From SZUA-545 sp050297855 (GTDB lineage: Bacteria; Campylobacterota; Campylobacteria; Campylobacterales; SZUA-545), in NCBI GenBank assembly GCA_050297855.1, contig JBNKTC010000020.1, positions 248,001-312,000 of the forward strand: 64,000 nt of DNA, written 5' to 3'. Positions 50,481-57,602 of this stretch are shown here, piece by piece; positions within the stretch are counted from its first letter, which is position 1, and each line of letters opens with the position of its first letter. The notes below the pieces were generated by a model. That model saw only the letters and a program-made list of their open reading frames with translations. It was not told where the DNA came from and searched no databases. The position numbers and the translations under genes are program-made.

Positions 50481-50509
50481 AGGCAATCAACCCAAGGAGA
50501 AATGCAATC

Positions 50510-52114
50510 ATGCACCCCGCAACCCGTTTAGAAACCCTCAAGGGCAATCTCTACGGCGGTATTACCGCCGGGATCATCGCCCTCCCCCTGGCGCTGGCCT
50601 TCGGGGTAGCGAGCGGACTGGGTGCGGAAGCGGGGCTCTACGGGGCCATTATCCTTGGGCTCCTGGCCACCCTCTTTGGCGGTACCCCGACCCAGATCTC
50701 CGGCCCCACCGGGCCCATGACCGTTATCGTCGCCTCGGCGGTGGGGCTGCTCTCACACGATGTCGACGCCGTTATGATGACGATCCTGCTTGCAGGGCTT
50801 TTCCAGGTCGCCCTCGGGCTTTTGCACGTCGGGAAATTCGTCCGCTTTATCCCCTACCCCGTCATCTCCGGATTTATGAGCGGGGTGGGGATGATCATCA
50901 TCCTGCTCCAGCTCAACCCCCTGATGGGCAGCGAACTGGCAGGCTCGACCCTCGACGCCCTCATGCTCCTCCCCGCGACGCTTGCCGCCCTGGACCTGCC
51001 CACGCTCGCCGTCTCCCTGGCGACCCTGGCGATCGTCTTTTTTACCCCCGCCAAGATCGGCCGGATCATCCCTGCCCCGCTCATCGCCCTGGTGGGGATC
51101 ACCGCGGCCGTCTCTCTCCTGGGACTGCCTGTCGCTACCATCGGAGCGATCCCGACGGGGCTTCCCGAGCTGCACCTGCCGGGCTTCTCCGCCGAGCAGC
51201 TTAAGACGATCCTCACCCTCGCCCTCCCGCTGGCACTGCTGGGGACCATCGACACGCTGCTCACCTCCCTCGTGGCCGACTCCATCACCAAGACCCGCCA
51301 CAACCCCGACCGCGAACTGATCGGACAGGGGATCGGCAACAGCGTCTGCGCGCTTTTCGGTGCCATCCCCGGCGCGGGGGCGACGATCCGGACCGTCGTC
51401 AACGTCAAGGTGGGCGCTACGGGCCGCCTCTCCGGCGTCGTCCACGCCCTCGTACTGCTGTCGCTGCTGATCGGCTTCGCCCCCCTCGCCTCCCAGATCC
51501 CCATGGCCGTCCTGGCCGGGATCCTGGTCAAGGTGGGGGTCGATATCCTGGATTACCGCCTGCTCAAAGTCCTAAAAGGGGCGCCGCGCCACGATCTGTA
51601 TGTCATGGCCCTGGTCTTTTTCCTGACCGTCTTTATCGACCTCATCGTCGCCGTGGGGGCGGGGGTCACCCTGGCGTCACTGCTGATCACCTACCGGATC
51701 GCCCGGGAGTCCCGCATCGCCATTACGGAAGTGGAAGAGCCCCAAAGCGACCGTGAGGACGAACGCACGATCGAATCGCGCCACCATGTACGGGTCATCG
51801 ATATTACCGGCCCCTTCTTCTTCGGCTCCTCCTCCCAGCTCGTCGACCGGGTCGATACGGTCCTGGGGACCAAGATTGTCGTCATCGACTGCACCAAGGT
51901 CCCCTTTATGGACCTCTCGGCGGTCTTCGCCCTGGACGAGATGGTCGAACGCCTCACGGCAAACGGGATCACCGTCCACCTCGTGGTCAACCCGGCGAAA
52001 AAAGAGAAGCTGATGGGTGTCGGTGCCCTCAAACCGCTGCCCCCCAAACAGATCTATTTTGACCGGGAGACGGCGCTGAAAGCGGCCATAGAAAAAGAGG
52101 CCCCGTCACATTAA
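50510..52114 (+). CDS. SulP-family anion transporter with STAS domain
   Basis: A 534-residue inner-membrane transporter. About ten hydrophobic helices span residues 12-415, and a STAS domain follows (about 425-530; IDITGPFFFGSSSQL, IDCTKVPFMDLSAV). The family moves sulfate, bicarbonate or dicarboxylates, often with Na+ or H+. The substrate cannot be told. ATG 50510 lies 10 bases after AAGGAG; a nearby ATG at 50502 opens a 9-codon frame and stops. A second, distinct SulP gene lies at 61493; the two have clearly different N-termini. Confidence 0.9.
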   Translation: MHPATRLETLKGNLYGGITAGIIALPLALAFGVASGLGAEAGLYGAIILGLLATLFGGTPTQISGPTGPMTVIVASAVGLLSHDVDAVMMTILLAGLFQVALGLLHVGKFVRFIPYPVISGFMSGVGMIIILLQLNPLMGSELAGSTLDALMLLPATLAALDLPTLAVSLATLAIVFFTPAKIGRIIPAPLIALVGITAAVSLLGLPVATIGAIPTGLPELHLPGFSAEQLKTILTLALPLALLGTIDTLLTSLVADSITKTRHNPDRELIGQGIGNSVCALFGAIPGAGATIRTVVNVKVGATGRLSGVVHALVLLSLLIGFAPLASQIPMAVLAGILVKVGVDILDYRLLKVLKGAPRHDLYVMALVFFLTVFIDLIVAVGAGVTLASLLITYRIARESRIAITEVEEPQSDREDERTIESRHHVRVIDITGPFFFGSSSQLVDRVDTVLGTKIVVIDCTKVPFMDLSAVFALDEMVERLTANGITVHLVVNPAKKEKLMGVGALKPLPPKQIYFDRETALKAAIEKEAPSH

Positions 52115-52133
52115 AACCCCAATTGTTTTGAGG

Positions 52134-52139
52134 TACAAT
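52134..52139 (+). promoter_or_regulatory. Candidate -10 of the TPR gene
   Basis: TACAAT at 52134-52139, 33 bases before the GTG start of the TPR protein. Confidence 0.4.
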
Positions 52140-52172
52140 AACGCAAACCGATTCAACGCATAAAGGATTCCC

Positions 52173-52757
52173 GTGAGTGAGATTCAGATCATAATGGTGC
52201 TGGTGACCTTTTTTTTGGTCTACAAAGTGTACGAACGCATCCAGAACCTCGATCCCGATACCAGTAACGAATCGCCGCGCGGCAATACACCTATCGAGCA
52301 TACTCCCTCCGCAGATGAGCTGGTGGAAAAAGCGGACATCGCCTTCGAGTACGACGATACGGTAAAGGCCCAGACCCTTCTGGAGGAGGCCGACAAGCTG
52401 CGTCCTGACGATGCGGAGATCACGGGGAAACTCGCCTTTATGATGGCCCAAAACGGTCATGAGGTCCAGGCGATGGAGCGCTACCGCCACGCCATCACCC
52501 TCGACAAGGACAACGACCAGTACCACTCCGCCCTTGCCTCCCTCTACCGAAAAAAAGGGATGGTCCAGGAGGCTAAAAACCACTACGAAAAGGCGCTTGC
52601 CATCGATCCCGACTACGAGATCACCTGCTACAACTACGGCAACCTGCTGCAGGACATGGGCGATACGGAAGCCGCAAAAAAGATGTACGAAAAGGCCGTG
52701 GCTCTCAACCCCGAGTTTGCCGAGGCCAGGGAAGAGCTGGAAAAACTCTCTTCCTGA
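52173..52757 (+). CDS. Membrane-anchored TPR protein
   Basis: A 194-residue protein with an N-terminal membrane helix (about residues 5-21) and three to four TPR motifs from about residue 50 (for example KLAFMMAQNGHEVQAMERYRHA, LASLYRKKGMVQEAKNHYEKAL, YGNLLQDMGDTEAAKKMYEKAV). TPRs bind proteins, so it may act in complex assembly at the membrane. The start is GTG 52173, five bases after AAAGGA. The stop directly abuts the stop of the convergent gene (TGATCA). Confidence 0.85.
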   Translation: MSEIQIIMVLVTFFLVYKVYERIQNLDPDTSNESPRGNTPIEHTPSADELVEKADIAFEYDDTVKAQTLLEEADKLRPDDAEITGKLAFMMAQNGHEVQAMERYRHAITLDKDNDQYHSALASLYRKKGMVQEAKNHYEKALAIDPDYEITCYNYGNLLQDMGDTEAAKKMYEKAVALNPEFAEAREELEKLSS

Positions 52758-53873
52758 TCACTTCGCTTCCCGTTTTTCCAGGTACTCCAGGAGCTTGTAG
52801 AGCTCCTTCTGCTCTTCGCGCGCCTTCTCTTTGTCCAGGGTCTTAAGGTAGTAGCGCAGGAAAGTGAGCGTCGAGTAGTTGCCCTGTATCCCGGCGTTGC
52901 TGAAATACTCCCCCACCATCTTGGAGTTGCCGGCATATTTCCAGATCAGGCGGTCAAAATCGTAGGCACGGTAGTTGAGGATCTTGCCCAATACCTTCAT
53001 ATACTCCCCGCCGCGTTTTAAAAGCTCTTTGACGAAGTGGTCGTAGTACTTTTCGGTATAGGTCGCCTTGATATCCTCCATCGTATTGAGCTCTTCGGCC
53101 AGCCCGGCGTTCTCGTGGATCGCATCCACATAGTGGCGCCGCAGACTCTTAAGCTCCTCTTCGAGCGCATGGCGCTTCTCCTCCTGCTTGGCGGGAAGCT
53201 TCTTTAAAAGCTCCTCTTTTTTCTGGATGTCGGGGAAAAGGGACTCCTCCACCTGGCTCAGGATAGAGATACGGTTAAGGCACTGCTCTTTGTAGCGGAT
53301 AAACTTCAGATATTCGGGCTGGGAGCGGAGGAAGATCATCTCGAATGCCAGCTTGGACATCTCCACCCGGTCGCGGATCGTATAGTAGGCTTTGTGCAAC
53401 TCCTGGATCTCGTCAAGCTTCTCCTTGACCTCCGGGTTGCGGTGCAGGGACGAGTCGAGGCCGCGCAGGTCGTTATAGGCCGTCAGCAGGAAGCGCCGGA
53501 CGAGGAAATAGTCAAGCTGGGCCTTGGTATTGACCACCTCGGGCGGTTCGCCGATCAGGTAGTCGATAGGTTTGAAGTAGTTGGTCAGGGTCTCTTCGAC
53601 GGAGAAGGTGGGGCCGTTGCGGTTGATCGGCGTCGGGGGGACGTGGGCTGCGGCCTCTTCGTGCCACGCCTGCTCCTGCTGCGCCTCCTCCTCGGAGCCC
53701 GCCATCCCCTTGAGCACGCCGCCGTCGACCTCGCACTCCACCGAAGCACCCGTCTCGGGCATCGTATCAAAATCGTTCCACAGATCCGCCGTAAAATCGA
53801 TCTTTTCACCCGACTGCAGTATCACTTTTCCCTGGCCTGTCTGGGAGTTATAAAAAAGAATCCGACCCTTCAT
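52758..53873 (-). CDS. Protein with cold-shock-like N-terminus and coiled coil
   Basis: A 371-residue soluble protein. The first 55 residues (KGRILFYNSQTGQGKVILQSGE, then VECEVDGG) resemble a cold-shock OB fold, but lack the aromatic RNP motifs. An acidic linker with PPTPINRNG follows, then a long helical region with a coiled coil (about 215-265; KKEELLKKLPAKQEEKRHALEEEL) and a C-terminal YLKTLDKEKAREEQKELYKLLEYL helix. Function unknown; nucleic acid binding is possible. Confidence 0.65.
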   Translation of the reverse strand: MKGRILFYNSQTGQGKVILQSGEKIDFTADLWNDFDTMPETGASVECEVDGGVLKGMAGSEEEAQQEQAWHEEAAAHVPPTPINRNGPTFSVEETLTNYFKPIDYLIGEPPEVVNTKAQLDYFLVRRFLLTAYNDLRGLDSSLHRNPEVKEKLDEIQELHKAYYTIRDRVEMSKLAFEMIFLRSQPEYLKFIRYKEQCLNRISILSQVEESLFPDIQKKEELLKKLPAKQEEKRHALEEELKSLRRHYVDAIHENAGLAEELNTMEDIKATYTEKYYDHFVKELLKRGGEYMKVLGKILNYRAYDFDRLIWKYAGNSKMVGEYFSNAGIQGNYSTLTFLRYYLKTLDKEKAREEQKELYKLLEYLEKREAK

Positions 53874-54005
53874 CTGTCCAAATCCTTGTTTTTGATCCTA
53901 TGATAATCCATTATAGCCCGATCTTCTTAGACTATCGGCCACAAAAAGTTCATTTTTTAGGCACCGTTTCGTTGCAACACTATCACCGATTTGTAATACT
54001 TACAC

Positions 54006-54011
54006 TATAGA
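54006..54011 (+). promoter_or_regulatory. Candidate -10 of the 29-codon ORF
   Basis: TATAGA at 54006-54011, 28 bases before the ATG of the short ORF, in an otherwise non-coding stretch. Confidence 0.35.
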
Positions 54012-54039
54012 CTGAACTATCTTACATAAAGGATAACCG

Positions 54040-54129
54040 ATGATCTCGTTCGCATCGATCCTGCAGGAGTTTATGCAGGAGATCATGGAAGAGACCAAAC
54101 GCCGGCTGCTCCTCAGACCGCAGCGTTGA
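54040..54129 (+). CDS. Possible 29-residue peptide
   Basis: A 30-codon ORF with AAAGGA eight bases before its ATG and a possible -10 box upstream. The peptide has an amphipathic, acidic middle (QEFMQEIMEET) and a basic end (KRRLLLRPQR). It is soluble-looking, unlike the other short ORFs here. No family recognised. Confidence 0.45.
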   Translation: MISFASILQEFMQEIMEETKRRLLLRPQR

Positions 54130-54197
54130 CGCCTTCCGCCTACCTTATACCTCTCAAACTAATCTCTTCAATATATATAATAATAAGAAATGATATG

Positions 54198-54203
54198 TAT
54201 AAT
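54198..54203 (+). promoter_or_regulatory. -10 box of the DUF2892-like gene
   Basis: TATAAT at 54198-54203, 30 bases before the ATG, in a very AT-rich leader with AAGGA ahead of the start. Confidence 0.55.
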
Positions 54204-54233
54204 CCGTAAAAATATAATTTTTTAAGGATTAGC

Positions 54234-54416
54234 ATGAATACATATGACAAGATCAAAGCATTCTGCCGACCGACACGTATGATCGTAGGTGCCGCCCTGA
54301 TCGCCACAGGCCTGATCACCGACATCGCATGGTTCTACCTCGGTGTGATCCCGTTCATCGCCGGCATGGTCAACTTCTGCCCGCTTTGTATGATCACAAA
54401 GAAATGTTCTATCTAA
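54234..54416 (+). CDS. DUF2892-like small membrane protein with CxxC
   Basis: A 60-residue membrane protein with one or two helices (about residues 16-45). FCPLCMITKKC near the C-terminus gives a CxxC motif and a third cysteine. The fold and length fit DUF2892 (YgaP-type membrane part without the rhodanese domain), found near sulfur or redox proteins. Own promoter and ribosome-binding site are present. Confidence 0.7.
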   Translation: MNTYDKIKAFCRPTRMIVGAALIATGLITDIAWFYLGVIPFIAGMVNFCPLCMITKKCSI

Positions 54417-54419
54417 CAC

Positions 54420-54840
54420 TTTTTAAATAAACGCTACCGGAACAAAGTCCCGGTAGCTACGCTGGCCGCTATGGCACTAAAGCTAGCTTCTGACGAAGCA
54501 GAAGAGGCTTTTTCTTTGAAAGCCTCTCTTCTTTCCTTCCAAACTTTTCCTAGATTTTTTCTGTTTTTTCTCTGTGTCACTTTGTATTTTAGTCATTTCG
54601 ACCGAGTGGAGTCGTTAAGAAATTGCAACTGTTTGAGGCGAAGCCGAGTTTGGTCCTCTCGTTGCTGCGGAGTTACACGCGATTTTAGACGGAGCGACCG
54701 AGAAATGACGTGAAGATGAAATCCCGCAGGAACGAGGACAAAAACAACCCGTGACACGCTTCTTTGGCCCACCTTTCTTCTAAAAAAAGAGTGAGAGCCT
54801 GCCCGGCTAAAGGGCAGGAGGCACGAAGCTGTTAAACTCT
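54420..54840. other. Noncoding stretch with hairpins and a REP-like palindrome
   Basis: About 420 bases with no convincing gene. GCTACCGG (54433-54440) pairs with CCGGTAGC (54450-54457); AGAGGCTTT (54502-54510) pairs with AAAGCCTCT (54518-54526). GTCATTTCGACCGAG (54592-54606) and CGACCGAGAAATGAC (54695-54709) give inverted ends GTCATTTC/GAAATGAC with an internal direct repeat CGACCGAG. Repeats that start TCATTTCGACCGAG are common intergenic elements in other bacteria. An open frame at 54471-54713 is arginine- and serine-rich and is judged not to be a gene. Confidence 0.5.
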
Positions 54841-56427
54841 TTATTTCCCCGAAAATTTTCTAACTGAAATGATAAAGTGATAAATGGCAAAACCAATGAG
54901 GATTTTAAAAATAAGAATGGGAGCTTCCACCCCCTTATAAAGAGATTCCATTTTAAACGTATTTAAGGGATTGATATGAACAGCCAACTCATTTAGGAAG
55001 AAATACCAAGGCTCATGAGCAAACATAACTATTACAATATTTATCACTCCTATAGCTCCAAGCGGATAAACGATTTTTTCTTGGATTTTTGTTTTTGAAA
55101 AATAAATCCACCCTATTACCATTATTATTGATATTGCAAAAGTAATCCAATAGATAGCTCCTCCACTATTTTTGATTAAAGATATTTGAGAACCGAAAAA
55201 AAACATCCAAATCAATGGAAGTAACCAACTTTGATGATGGTTGGAAAACAGTCTGCCTATACCTAAAACAATGCGATCATTCCACGAAACTCCTTCCTCG
55301 TTTGCATAAGTCTCCATTTCTTTTGCATAATATTCATTAGCAGTAATATCATCGTGGATTTCTTTATGAAAATGTTTAATCAGTCGAAATGCAGCACGAT
55401 CACCACTCGATAGTTTCATATTCATAAACGAACTATCATAGCTGTAAGCATGGCTTAACAATAGCTCTTTAAATTCAGAACCATCAAAATTTATTTCGAT
55501 AAGAAGTGTATGTGAAAAATCTACCTTTTTATTAGGAATTTTCACTTGACTAAAATCATTTTCCTTTTCTGTGTGAAATTTAGCTTTAGAGAAATTCAAA
55601 ACTCCTGCTTTTTCAGTAGTACCTTTTTGAAACTCGAAGCCTTGCAAAAAATCTGCTTCTTCAAATGACAGAACACCTTCAATGTCTAAAAAAGGTAGAT
55701 ATGCTCGTAGATGAAATTTTGTGGACTTGAAAGAAAGTGTTGTTTGCTCAATGCAGAGTTGCTGAAGCTCAACTTTACTCTCAAATGTTGCTTCTTCAAA
55801 AGAAACACAGTTGCCTTGGCAAGAGTCTTGTATTGTTAGAGATTGAAAATTTGCGACCTTTCTAAACAAGCATTTTCTAAAAGATAACCTTTCTGGTTCT
55901 GTTAACTCCGTTGCAAAAAAACTTGTATCTTCCATAAATTTCGATTTACTAAAAAACACATATTTTGATAGAAATTTTGCTTCATCAAATGAACTTTTTC
56001 CTAGAAATGTTGTTTCGTAAAAAAATGTATTCTCCCCTGTAAACCTTACAGAATCAAATAATGTTTCACCACTGAAAGAACAGTTTATAAAAGCTATATT
56101 GTCTAGTTCTTTTTTCGTATCCCTTTTCCAAAAGCTATTATCTTGTAATGCTATTTTCCCATCTGCACTTGAAAATTTTTCAAAGGGAGGAAAAGCAAGA
56201 TTACTAAAAATATGAATACCGAATTCATATCTCATACGCCGTATGGCTTTCCAGAATTCGGCTCTATCATGGTTACTTAGGGCGTCTGTGTGCTTTCTTC
56301 TTAGAAGTCTTTTTATATCATCAAAATATTGATCAATGATTTTATCTTGACGATCATCCTGCATTTGAATATCTAAAAATTTATCTTTGTATTCCGCTTC
56401 ATTAAAGTCACATACAATTGCCTCCAT
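54841..56427 (-). CDS. Pentapeptide-repeat protein with C-terminal membrane domain
   Basis: A 528-residue protein. Residues 85-330 are rich in degenerate pentapeptide repeats of the A(D/N)LxF kind (CSFSGETLFDSVRF, TTFLGKSSFDEAKF, ATFESKVELQQL), forming a right-handed beta helix. The C-terminal 130 residues hold four hydrophobic helices ending in FKILIGFAIYHFIISVRK, like membrane/ion-channel tails found on many such proteins. The gene is clearly AT-richer than all neighbours and uses A/T-ending codons, so it was probably acquired. Its ATG overlaps the stop of the ovoB-like gene (TAATG) with GGAGG upstream. Function unknown. Confidence 0.8.
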   Translation of the reverse strand: MEAIVCDFNEAEYKDKFLDIQMQDDRQDKIIDQYFDDIKRLLRRKHTDALSNHDRAEFWKAIRRMRYEFGIHIFSNLAFPPFEKFSSADGKIALQDNSFWKRDTKKELDNIAFINCSFSGETLFDSVRFTGENTFFYETTFLGKSSFDEAKFLSKYVFFSKSKFMEDTSFFATELTEPERLSFRKCLFRKVANFQSLTIQDSCQGNCVSFEEATFESKVELQQLCIEQTTLSFKSTKFHLRAYLPFLDIEGVLSFEEADFLQGFEFQKGTTEKAGVLNFSKAKFHTEKENDFSQVKIPNKKVDFSHTLLIEINFDGSEFKELLLSHAYSYDSSFMNMKLSSGDRAAFRLIKHFHKEIHDDITANEYYAKEMETYANEEGVSWNDRIVLGIGRLFSNHHQSWLLPLIWMFFFGSQISLIKNSGGAIYWITFAISIIMVIGWIYFSKTKIQEKIVYPLGAIGVINIVIVMFAHEPWYFFLNELAVHINPLNTFKMESLYKGVEAPILIFKILIGFAIYHFIISVRKFSGK

Positions 56428-57602
56428 TAATTAACAACCTCCAAAATTCTATTAAGCGCCTCATCCACATTACTCCTCGGCGTCCCAATATTCATCCGCA
56501 TAAACCCGCCGCCCGACGGCCCGAATATCCGCCCTTCGTTAAACCCAAGCTTCGCCTTCTCCACCATCAGCGCCTTAAGCTCCTTGGGATGAAGCCCGAG
56601 GTTTCGGAAATCCAGCCACAATAAAAAGGTGGATTCGGGATAGATCAGCTTGACACGGGGAGCTTCCGCTTTGAGGAATTCATCCACCCGGTCGACCGCG
56701 GTCTTGAGATAGGCCAGCAGCGCGTCCACCCAGGCGTCGCCGTTGGCAAACGCTGCCTCCAGGGCGACCATGCCGAAGATCGTCGGCACGCCGGTGTGGA
56801 CCTGTTCGCATACTTTGTCGAAGCGTTTTTTCCGCTCGGGGTTTGGAATGACCGCCAGCGAGGTGTTCAGGCCCGCGACGTTGAAGGTCTTGCTGGGGGC
56901 AATAAGGGTGATCGTCCGCGCCTGGGCGTCTTCGCTGAGTGAGGCGATGGGGATATGCCGGTTGGGGGCGTAGACGATATCGCAGTGGATCTCGTCGGAG
57001 ATGATCGTCAGGTCGTGCTCCTCGGCGATCTCGGCGATCCGGTCGAGCTCCCACTTGCTAAAGACCCGTCCCGTGGGGTTCTGGGGGTTGCACAAAAGCA
57101 GCAGCTTCGCCTCTTTGGCCTTGGCCTCCAGGTCGTCGAAGTCGATCTCGTAGCGGCCGTTGTTAAAGACCAGCTGGTTGTCCAGCAGTTTGCGGTTGTT
57201 CTTTTTGACCGCACTGAAAAAGGGGAAATAGACCGGCGACTGGAGGATCACCCCGTCGCCCTCTTCGCTGAACGCCTGGATGGCCAGGTTGAGCCCCGTG
57301 ACGACACCGGGGGTGAAGGTGTACCACTCCCGCTGCGTCTCCCAGAGGTGCCGTCTGCCAAACCATCCCGTCACCGCCTCGTAAAACCCGTCGCCGGGCT
57401 CCGTATACCCCAGGATCGGGTGCTCCAGCCGCTTGCGCAGGGCATCCAGAATAAAATCGGGCGTGGCGAAATCCATATCCGCCACCCACATCGGCAGCAC
57501 ATCCGCGGCCCCCACGTATTTCTCCACAAAGTCGTACTTTTCGCAGAGCGTTCCCCTGCGGTCGATCATCCGGTCAAAATCGTAGCTCACTGTTTCTCCC
57601 AT
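56427..57602 (-). CDS. ovoB: PLP-dependent C-S lyase (MalY/PatB type), probable OvoB
   Basis: A 391-residue fold-type I PLP enzyme. WVADMDF and GYTEPGDGFYEAV are typical of MalY/PatB; D203 in ISDEIHCDIVY and K238 in APSKTFN bind PLP. C-S lyases of this type release a thiol, pyruvate and ammonia. Its start overlaps the end of ovoA by 16 bases, and OvoB in ovothiol synthesis is exactly such a PLP sulfoxide lyase, giving 5-thiohistidine. Context is the main reason for the OvoB call; by sequence alone it could be a cystathionine beta-lyase. Confidence 0.78.
   Translation of the reverse strand: MGETVSYDFDRMIDRRGTLCEKYDFVEKYVGAADVLPMWVADMDFATPDFILDALRKRLEHPILGYTEPGDGFYEAVTGWFGRRHLWETQREWYTFTPGVVTGLNLAIQAFSEEGDGVILQSPVYFPFFSAVKKNNRKLLDNQLVFNNGRYEIDFDDLEAKAKEAKLLLLCNPQNPTGRVFSKWELDRIAEIAEEHDLTIISDEIHCDIVYAPNRHIPIASLSEDAQARTITLIAPSKTFNVAGLNTSLAVIPNPERKKRFDKVCEQVHTGVPTIFGMVALEAAFANGDAWVDALLAYLKTAVDRVDEFLKAEAPRVKLIYPESTFLLWLDFRNLGLHPKELKALMVEKAKLGFNEGRIFGPSGGGFMRMNIGTPRSNVDEALNRILEVVN

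Noticed and set aside
50398..51204. 268-codon plus-strand frame overlapping rimI and the SulP gene
   Set aside because: Proline/arginine-rich out-of-frame reading of transporter sequence.
54471..54713. 80-codon frame in the stretch before the pentapeptide gene
   Set aside because: Composition is Arg/Ser/Phe-rich without a family, there is no ribosome-binding site, and the DNA is built of hairpins and repeats.
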